From positions 261,686,738 to 261,750,737 of the forward strand of contig JBOZIK010000001.1 in the NCBI GenBank assembly GCA_051453625.1: 64,000 bases of DNA. Reading direction: 5' to 3'. The notes beneath the pieces were generated by a model. The model searched no databases. It was given only the letters and a program-made list of their open reading frames with translations, and had not been told where the DNA came from. The position numbers and the translations under genes were made by a program. Source of the stretch: Welwitschia mirabilis (lineage: Eukaryota; Gnetophyta; Gnetopsida; Welwitschiales). The first letter of the stretch is position 1. Every line of letters begins with the position of its first letter. Of the stretch, positions 54,946 to 64,000 are shown one piece after another.

Positions 54946-57495
54946 CAGATGGATATCATGTTATCACTTGAATATCTTTAACTTGACGTATGTATTACTT
55001 TATAAAGTTATCATGATTAGTGATCTATTACTTGAGCATTTTTAAATTATAAGATTGTATTTGCCCCATGTCTATGAACTTCATTTAAAAGTAAGATGCC
55101 TTGGTTCTTTTTTTCTCTTTCAATGGTATGAGTACTTAGTTGTTTTTGCATGTTCTCACTTGTTTATCATCTNNNNNNNNNNNNNNGAGAGAGAAGATTA
55201 CAAATAAATAAAGATTAAGATCTTTCATATTTTCATTAAACACGTGGTCATCATGACACCCTATCATCAGTGCATTAGGAAAACTTGCTGAAGAGGCATC
55301 TTTGTCAGTGCAATATGATAGCTGTGGGAACTTCACTAGGGGATTAGTTGGTTATACTATGTAGCTCCTTACTTCTTTAATAGTGGTTGCACTCCTCTCA
55401 TCATCACAGAATAAAATTTTACTTAAATGCTACAAGATCAATGATGTCCCTAGTATCATTAAAGGCATTGCTTGTTTTCTAGACTTCTTATTTTTGGATA
55501 TAGTACTTCCACATGATAAGTCTATTTTTCTAGATTCTAAGTGTTGTTTTGATATGTGAGCTTGTAAATTCATGTTTCTTTAGCTTTTTATCTTATCATA
55601 CACTATTTTATAACATTAGACATTCTTGATATCATTATCATCATTACCTATTTTAATGGTACTTATAAATTTTTTCATATATCATGCAATTTTTATCAAG
55701 TGATTTTATGATTATTACTAAAGGAATTTGTTAAGTTAGAATTTAGGGTAAGTAAACAATCTTCTTTATGTTCCTGTTTGTCCATGTTTATTTTATTTAT
55801 TTTTTTAATTTATTTTATTGTATTTTTCAAAGTAATTCCCATACTTTTTTAAAATAGTATTGTGGATCTGATTATTTAGTAGTTTCTTGTTTCTTTTACT
55901 TATAGCTTTTATCGATGAGGGTTATTTTTTATATTTTTGACAAGTGATGATAATATTTTTTTGAGTTTTACATTTTTAGGCTTACTGAGTTTGGCACATT
56001 TGAGGAGTATGTCTGAGCATTACTTCCTTCTATTTAGAACATTTTCTTCTCTTTAACACCCTTTTTCATATGTTTCTTTTCTTCATGGTTATGTTTTTTA
56101 GGATAATTCTTCACTTTGTACCTTCCTTTTTCTTTTATACTACCTTTCTACTACTTACTTTTTTTTATACTTTTTTTGGTTTTTCCTATCTCTCCAAACA
56201 TTTCATTTGATTACTATCGTCCCACATCTATTATCCTTATGTAAAAAAGGATGATAATCATCCTTTTTACTTTGTGCAATTTGAACTTCTTGCTTCACCT
56301 AGGAGAACAAGAAGGGGGCAAAGGAAGGGGGGAATTTTTCTAAGATATTGAATTCTAAGATATTGAATAAAATTTTAAAATNNNNNNNNNNNNNNNNNNN
56401 NNNNNNNNNNNNNNNNNNNNNNNNNNNNNNNNNNNNNNNNNNNNNNNNNNNNNNNNNNNNNNNNNNNNNNNNNNNNNNNNNNNNNNNNNNNNNNNNNNNN
56501 NNNNNNNNNNNNNNNNNNNNNNNNNNNNNNNNNNNNNNNNNNNNNNNNNNNNNNNNNNNNNNNNNNNNNNNNNNNNNNNNNNNNNNNNNNNNNNNNNNNN
56601 NNNNNNNNNNNNNNNNNNNNNNNNNNNNNNNNNNNNNNNNNNNNNNNNNNNNNNNNNNNNNNNNNNNNNNNNNNNNNNNNNNNNNNNNNNNNNNNNNNNN
56701 NNNNNNNNNNNNNNNNNNNNNNNNNNNNNNNNNNNNNNNNNNNNNNNNNNNNNNNNNNNNNNNNNNNNNNNNNNNNNNNNNNNNNNNNNNNNNNNNNNNN
56801 NNNNNNNNNNNNNNNNNNNNNNNNNNNNNNNNNNNNNNNNNNNNNNNNNNNNNNNNNNNNNNNNNNNNNNNNNNNNNNNNNNNNNNNNNNNNNNNNNNNN
56901 NNNNNNNNNNNNNNNNNNNNNNNNNNNNNNNNNNNNNNNNNNNNNNNNNNNNNNNNNNNNNNNNNNNNNNNNNNNNNNNNNNNNNNNNNNNNNNNNNNNN
57001 NNNNNNNTTTCATGTTACTTAACTAAATTTCATGGACTTTATCTAGCATGAGCATAGAAGCACACTCACAAAGTCTTCGTATAGCTATGTTTCAAATCAT
57101 TTAAAGGAAAATAATGCTATGTTTACTCTTGTATTTTATCCCTTGTAGAATACATTATTGAACTTAGATACATCATTCTTTGAGTTATCACTACTTAACT
57201 TTTACACATCAGTTTTAGTATCACTATCTCGCATTCTACATACATATTTTCTAAGCTATCATTATTACATTTTATGACTTTTTATATGTATATGATAGTA
57301 ATTCATTTCATTGTGATGTGTTTAAGTAGGAGTCTTATGAATACATTAGTGGTTGTATTAGTTAATTGGTTTTTAATGTCTATTTCTACATTATAAAAAT
57401 TAAACTAAATTTACATTTTTATACTTTTTTGATATCTTAGTCAAATTGTCTCTTAATATAGTGGATTGGTTACTTTGTTAGGTACTAATAAGGTT
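54946..57495 (+). other. Athila B spacer, envelope-like position and 3' untranslated region
   Basis: 54946-55510 is homologous to 18080-18760 of element A. Gaps 55173-55186 and 56382-57007. The envelope-like region readable in A would fall mainly in the larger gap. Family palindromes near 55250-55300 and at 56214-56266. 57008-57495 is non-coding. Confidence 0.55.
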
Positions 57496-57508
57496 AAGTA
57501 GAAGGCTA
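57496..57508 (+). promoter_or_regulatory. polypurine tract of Athila B
   Basis: AAGTAGAAGGCTA in front of TGTTGTGAAGCC. Confidence 0.65.
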
Positions 57509-58788
57509 TGTTGTGAAGCCAATTTGTAGGAATTTGATGGTGTATTTTGAATACTTTTATTAGACATTTATACATGTTTGGATGCAATTATGATAATTAT
57601 AAAGAACTAATAGGATAATCATTAAAACATGTGAATCTTATCATATTTTGAGACATCTCAAGCTTATTCTAATACTTCATACTTTGAAATAAGGATTTGC
57701 CATGTAGATGACTAATTTCTCTCTGAGATAGAAGATGGAGAAGCCTATTGTCACCTCTATTATTTCCATGATAATTAGGGCAATAGCACTACTAACATGA
57801 ATGGAATCTGTGGAGTTTAATGTTAGGCCTAAAGCTAATGGACCACCTTTTGATATGGAGTGATGTCCCCATTATCATCCCTATAAAAGTTAAGATGATA
57901 GCTATTTTTTATTATGAAAAGAATTATCTTTATAATGGGGTTATATAACCCATACGGGCTACTATGATTTCTTCTCTAACTCCTAGGGTTGAGCTTCTAG
58001 CACTTCAATGTAAAACTATAAATACCCTTCCTTTTCTTCACTTCCTTTTCCATCTTTTATACTTGACATTTTTGTGATAGAATATTAAAGGACAAGAGGT
58101 TCATCTAATAGCTATAGAGAGAAGTTTACCTTAGTGTTAGGCTAAGTATCCTTCATTGAGGTACTACTACTTTATTGTAAGTGGATGTAAAAGTTTATTA
58201 TTAATTCAATTGCTCTTTTCACTACTATTATGTAAATTTCCTTATGGTTAAGTTGATTATAGTTTAGTGACAACTCTACAGTTTATTAGATCATAAGATA
58301 ACCTTTATTAAGGTTGATTTTGTATTTTCTTTATTCCATTTCATTGTTTTTCCTATTTACTTTATATCTTACATTGTATTTCATTTATTTCATTTCATAT
58401 TTTCATATCCTATTTGGCATATGTTATATTTTATATTGATTAGAAACAAGTATTAAACTCTTCCTAATTGATCTGAATTATATAAAACTAGTTCTTGTAA
58501 TAGAAGGATTAGAATCCAAATAAACCTCATCTCACTTGCATCTCATTTATTGCATTTTACCTTCATTCATTATTATATTGTAATTACATTATTATTTAAT
58601 TTTATTTATTAAAATAGAAAATACAAAAGTAGTTTGTAAAATTAATTTTCTAACTTCTAGCTTGGTGCCTTCAACAAATTATAGTATTCAGGTTAACTCC
58701 TGTCTATACTAGTGTGTGTTTTCTGCAAGTATTGTGATTTACAAATTTGCCTAAGGACTTAAATATTGCATAAATTCATATAGAAACA
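57509..58788 (+). repeat. Athila B 3' LTR
   Basis: TGTTGTGAAGCCAATTTG to GAAACA; TATA-like box at 58017-58024; family palindromes at 57745-57787 and 57864-57905. 1,280 bases. Confidence 0.9.
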
Positions 58789-58793
58789 AAGCA
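58789..58793. repeat. target-site duplication AAGCA, right copy (Athila B)
   Basis: Same five bases as 47557-47561. Confidence 0.75.
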
Positions 58794-59363
58794 TCTTCTA
58801 CAATGAGTTGAAAAATAGGGGTAAATTTTATATCAGTGAGGGGGAAAAAAGCTAGTTGAGGGCATTAATGGCAATCACCAAAAGGAATATCAACCAGCAT
58901 AGAAGGTGTTAAAAGGACATAGAAGAGGGACATTCTAAACAATGCATGTAAGAAATCCTATAGTATGGTAGTCAAAAGTAGAAATTTATAGTGCAATGCA
59001 ATCAAAAGGAACAAAGAGAAGTGTTAAAGCGAGGAGACATATCAAGAGAATACAAAAAGGAGGAGGTAAAAGAAGAAAGACTACATAACATAGGTAGTAT
59101 TAAACTGAAGGAAATACTTTAAAGAAAGAAAATCATAAAAATAAGTGTTCTTCAAAGGATCACAAGAGGCAAATATAGCAAAGCTACCTAAAAGAAAGGA
59201 TCAAATTAAGAGGTATAGAAAACAATTAAGAGAAGATCATATGGTACCTTAAGAAAATAAAAAACTTGAAAGATACATGGTACTAATTACAATAAATTTG
59301 GTAAATAAAAATGGAAAGTGGAAATAGCAATTAAGAAGGGCATTTAAAACACAATAAAGCTAT
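58794..59363 (+). other. A/G-rich continuation of the element that hosts Athila B
   Basis: Purine-rich like 46620-47500 on the other side of Athila B, with words such as GGAGGAGGTAAAAGAAGAAAG. No domain recognised. Ends in a 73-N gap. Confidence 0.4.
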
Positions 59364-59436
59364 NNNNNNNNNNNNNNNNNNNNNNNNNNNNNNNNNNNNN
59401 NNNNNNNNNNNNNNNNNNNNNNNNNNNNNNNNNNNN

Positions 59437-61033
59437 CCTGGTCTAGTATTAGAGATTTTAGTTCATAGGAAATCCTACCTAGCCATATAATAATTCTCTA
59501 GATTTATATTATTTTCATTTTCTAAATGATAAAGCTGTGATTTTATTAATGTTTAAATGTAAGACCTATTTTTCACTTGTAAATCTACAAGAATAGCTCT
59601 ACAATTCACATTCACATTTTAGAGTTAGGAATTAGATTTCTCTAGACCAATTTTCAAAACATTTATAATGTTAAATTCCAAATTTTGTGGGTCAACTATT
59701 CCAATGCATGTGTTTATATCTCTATATAGGTTGTTTATATTACAAACTAAAAATACTTACTAAAAGTTCATAAAGTAATTTCACTTTTTCATATTTTATT
59801 AGTCTTTCATTAGCAAGTTTAATTCAGTTAACTATATTATGATCTTAGCTCCAGAACTATTTAAAAGTGTAAGAAGGTGTGTTCAATTATATGGTGTATT
59901 TATTATAATATACTTAACCAAAATAGTGGAAGTTCCAAAGTTAAATTAATATATTTAATAAAACTATATTCACATCACATGACATAGCTAAAAATTAAAA
60001 CTTAAACCTCTGCTAAGAATATTGCCTATATAGTTTGGCACTAAAGGAAGGGCATCAAACTTAGTTAAGTTTAATTATCAAAATGACATTTAACTAAATC
60101 TAATAACTACACATCAAGGAAAATTTTAAATTAATATTTTTTTATGAAAAATCTTGTAAATAGTAATTTTGATTTCTTGATAGAAGCATCGATCATATTG
60201 CCTCTACATAATATCCTATAGATCCTTAATCATATAATAGCTTTAGATTTTTAAGGTATTACTTATAAAACCCAATCTTGATCTACCCAATAGTTGTTGT
60301 GATCTTTTCCGAAGGGAATAATAGAGAAGGAGGCCTTGGAAAGGAAACAAATCCAAAATTAGCCTTCCTTCCAATAAAATCTTCATCTATATAAATATTT
60401 TAGTCTTTATATAATTTTCATATTTTTAGCAATATCTAATGATAACCACAAAAAACACATGTTATGCCTTACATCAATAATCAATTTCCTTTTCTTTTTT
60501 AATGACTACGATAAACCAAGGTGTAGTACCCTCTCTTCTCTTATCCTAATTAAGTACTATATTTTTCCCCCTCCCTTTTTTTTCCTTTCATCTTTAATAT
60601 ATTATCTAATAGACATAATATAACTAAGGATCAACTTTTACTTATTCCTTTATTATCATTTCTATATTCTAAGAAAAATAAATCATATTAATATTATATA
60701 TTCATTATAATTAATTTCTATATTATTTTAATTTATAAATAATAGTGATGTCATCAGTTTATGTCCTCCATTTCTTTTTATTTTTTATTACATAAAATAT
60801 ATCTTGTAAATAGTTAAGGTGATGTAAACCTATTATCAACACACATAGATAAGTTTTAGGATACTACCTAATCAATATAATAGTACATTGAAACTCTAAT
60901 TAATGGCATTTTAAATTGGTATCCATCCATTCTTTAGATGTGAGTTGATTCTACTTTAGCTTCTAAACTATACAAACATAATTGGGCTCAACTCTATAGG
61001 CTTTTACTTCACTTAAACATATCTTCAATATAA
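59437..61033. other. AT-rich stretch, nothing recognised
   Basis: No coding, LTR or RNA gene recognised. A short pyrimidine run (60565-60590, CCCCCTCCC plus T) is the only notable composition change. Confidence 0.4.
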
Positions 61034-61913
61034 NNNNNNNNNNNNNNNNNNNNNNNNNNNNNNNNNNNNNNNNNNNNNNNNNNNNNNNNNNNNNNNNNNN
61101 NNNNNNNNNNNNNNNNNNNNNNNNNNNNNNNNNNNNNNNNNNNNNNNNNNNNNNNNNNNNNNNNNNNNNNNNNNNNNNNNNNNNNNNNNNNNNNNNNNNN
61201 NNNNNNNNNNNNNNNNNNNNNNNNNNNNNNNNNNNNNNNNNNNNNNNNNNNNNNNNNNNNNNNNNNNNNNNNNNNNNNNNNNNNNNNNNNNNNNNNNNNN
61301 NNNNNNNNNNNNNNNNNNNNNNNNNNNNNNNNNNNNNNNNNNNNNNNNNNNNNNNNNNNNNNNNNNNNNNNNNNNNNNNNNNNNNNNNNNNNNNNNNNNN
61401 NNNNNNNNNNNNNNNNNNNNNNNNNNNNNNNNNNNNNNNNNNNNNNNNNNNNNNNNNNNNNNNNNNNNNNNNNNNNNNNNNNNNNNNNNNNNNNNNNNNN
61501 NNNNNNNNNNNNNNNNNNNNNNNNNNNNNNNNNNNNNNNNNNNNNNNNNNNNNNNNNNNNNNNNNNNNNNNNNNNNNNNNNNNNNNNNNNNNNNNNNNNN
61601 NNNNNNNNNNNNNNNNNNNNNNNNNNNNNNNNNNNNNNNNNNNNNNNNNNNNNNNNNNNNNNNNNNNNNNNNNNNNNNNNNNNNNNNNNNNNNNNNNNNN
61701 NNNNNNNNNNNNNNNNNNNNNNNNNNNNNNNNNNNNNNNNNNNNNNNNNNNNNNNNNNNNNNNNNNNNNNNNNNNNNNNNNNNNNNNNNNNNNNNNNNNN
61801 NNNNNNNNNNNNNNNNNNNNNNNNNNNNNNNNNNNNNNNNNNNNNNNNNNNNNNNNNNNNNNNNNNNNNNNNNNNNNNNNNNNNNNNNNNNNNNNNNNNN
61901 NNNNNNNNNNNNN
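61034..61913. other. assembly gap (880 N)
   Basis: Unresolved sequence. Confidence 0.95.
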
Positions 61914-63936
61914 CTCGGTGACGAAGTCCAAGTGTGGAAATGAATATTATTAAAATTATCTTAATTTAATCTTGTTCAATAAATATATCATACAAATGCA
62001 TGCATAAAATTCTAACTAATGTGGATATTTAATGTATTATTTAGCTAATTATAATAATTGTAATTATCATTAGATTTATTTTACAGAAATAACCATTAAA
62101 AGAAAATAAACATACAAGAACATTTCTATATTTAAGATTATAATAATGAAAATATAGATAAAGGAAATGTTATTTTCTTTTCTATCTAAATAAAGGAAAT
62201 ATTTACTTTTTTATTTTAATAATATTAAAAATATTCAAAATGTATTAGGCCACATCTTAATAATATACTTCAAAAAACTAAATCATACATTAAGCTATGC
62301 CAATTCTTGAAACATTCCTTCATGCTCATATGACAAGATCCAAGTATTAGTGCNNNNNNNNNNNNNNNNNNNNNNNNNNNNNNNNNNNNNNNNNNNNNNN
62401 NNNNNNNNNNNNNNNNNNNNNNNNNNNNNNNNNNNNNNNNNNNNNNNNNNNNNNNNNNNNNNNNNNNNNNNNNNNNNNNNNNNNNNNNNNNNNNNNNNNN
62501 NNNNNNNNNNNNNNNNNNNNNNNNNNNNNNNNNNNNNNNNNNNNAAAAGAGGTATTTTTACCCAAAAATGTATTTATAGGTAATTTAACTTAAGGTTACT
62601 AATAGAAACAAATCTTATATACTCAAATTTCCTATAAAATGTCATATAATTTTTTTTGTAATTTACAACATTAATTATAACATTTTTGAACTCTAACAAG
62701 ACATCATAATTGAAGATTAATAATTCATTAATTATTAAGAAAAAATAAAATATAGTATATTTTTACAAATTAGATAATATAAGATCCTCAAAATCTAACT
62801 TAAACTATTTTAGAATTCTGAAAATATTATTTCTAAGATTATCATTTAAATTTAAAGACTGTCAAATTGTTTAAAATTATAGTCTTATTAAACTATAGTA
62901 AAATGACCATACCTTTCTAAATACTTTGAATTTTTAAATGAATCAAGATGTTTTGAAATGCTTAAAATTTCCTGCAATGTAATATTCTCAAGTTTGTAAA
63001 TATCATAATAGATAGTACAGAAACAAAAATTACTTTCTTACTATTTTCTATATTTATTTTCTAATGTATTTAAATAAATAAATTTTTTAAAACTAATTAG
63101 CCATTATAAAAATTAATATTTTTATATTTGCACATTCATAACATAATCTTAGACTTATATAAAATGTTTTACTAATTTATACCTACTAATTAATAAGCTA
63201 TGGATTTTATCCTATGCCTCTATTTTAGAAATTTAATTTTTGTCATAATAAAAATATGATAAAGTTTTTATAGCTTGTTAAGAAATAACTAAGAATAGTA
63301 AAATAATGGATATCCTAACTAATTACTTATTGAATATATTAACTAAGTTACTAAATTCAAAACATTATTTAAAAATTAAATTAATTTAGAAAGAAGAATT
63401 TACTATAAGCCTTAGGATTCGATGACAAAGTACTAGCCTAAAGAGATTTTTGAGGAGTATACTTTGACCCTAATAAAATGGATTCAATACATAATAGATA
63501 AAAATTTAATATTAAAATAATAATGGATACCTAATTTTTTTTAAATATTGTGAACTCTCTAGTCACTTGGCAAATAATAAATCATTAGTAACCTCCGTCA
63601 CTAGGTACAAGAGACCCCTTATATTTCTCTAGAATTTTACTGAGAACCAATGGTAGAGAATAATAATTTATAACATAATTATAGAAAAATGATAAATATT
63701 TCCTTAATACAATATCATAGTATTCTACTAGAATCTTAAAAAGATATCTTATGGATAATAAGAGTAAAAGGTTTATTTGCAAAGATTAGTAAGTCCTTGA
63801 TAGTTGAAGATTGATAAAGATCCAAGCTTAAGAGATCCTATATCCAAGCTTCTAAGCTTCAAACTCCATAAGAAAAAGAATGGAAGAAAGAGAGAGGAAA
63901 AGAAGGAAATAAACTTATATGGGAAAAAAATGGAAA
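61914..63936. other. very AT-rich stretch, nothing recognised
   Basis: Contains a further gap (62354-62544). No frame above background and no retroelement wording. The last 100 bases are purine-rich (63850-63936). Could be old intergenic DNA or the outer LTR of the Tat element. Confidence 0.4.
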
Positions 63937-64000
63937 NNNNNNNNNNNNNNNNNNNNNNNNNNNNNNNNNNNNNNNNNNNNNNNNNNNNNNNNNNNNNNNN

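Larger units (their letters stand above)
47562..58788 (+). mobile_element. Athila-type gypsy retrotransposon B
   Basis: LTR pair of about 1.26-1.28 kb, leader, gag, protease, RT, RNaseH, integrase, spacer, polypurine tract and target duplication AAGCA; 11.2 kb, the usual Athila size. Same family as element A in every part, with one gag. Coding is less decayed than in A in the gag finger, but still interrupted by stops. The envelope-like part, if present, falls in the gap 56382-57007. Confidence 0.9.

Overview
This is AT-rich nuclear DNA of a flowering plant, very probably a eudicot, although no host gene is present to confirm this. No bacterial operons, tRNA, rRNA or CRISPR arrays were found, and I see no intact host gene. 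Nearly everything that can be read is transposable-element DNA in old, stop-riddled condition, and many scaffold gaps (runs of N) cut through it.

The window can be read as a nest of retrotransposons. The host layer is a Ty3/gypsy element of the Tat/Ogre type on the + strand: gag zinc-knuckle tail (1-957), protease (6819-7704), RT-RNaseH-integrase (23587-27595), and a 3' tail (44401-47561 and beyond 58789). Into it were inserted: a LINE/L1 (about 958-6818); Athila-type gypsy element A (7705-23586, target duplication ATGAT); a Ty1/copia element (27596-44400, probable target duplication AAAGA) that itself contains a minus-strand gypsy chromovirus (30064-41044, target duplication TCAAC); and Athila-type element B (47562-58788, target duplication AAGCA). 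The insertion points, LTR pairs, primer-binding sites and 5-base target duplications were found by hand and agree with one another.

Athila A and B belong to one family with LTRs of about 1.25 kb, gag, protease, RT, RNaseH, integrase, a long conserved spacer and, in A, a possible envelope-like third reading region. Element A is odd: it has two gag copies with a fragment of LTR end plus leader between them. The chromovirus has a duplicated RNaseH-integrase block and a 3.7-kb unexplained segment between its primer-binding site and gag; that segment carries irregular 20-base minisatellite repeats and its own TATA-like box. From about 59437 to the end the DNA is even richer in A+T and nothing in it was recognised.

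No functional gene set works together here. Every protein region is a pseudogene, with substitutions that look mostly like C-to-T and G-to-A decay of methylated DNA. The least explained items are a palindromic motif (ancestral arms about CTATCGTCC / GGACGATAG) recurring in the LTRs, leaders and spacers of the Athila family, a 227-codon open frame on the minus strand at 5842-6525, and the unknown insert at about 36890-40617.
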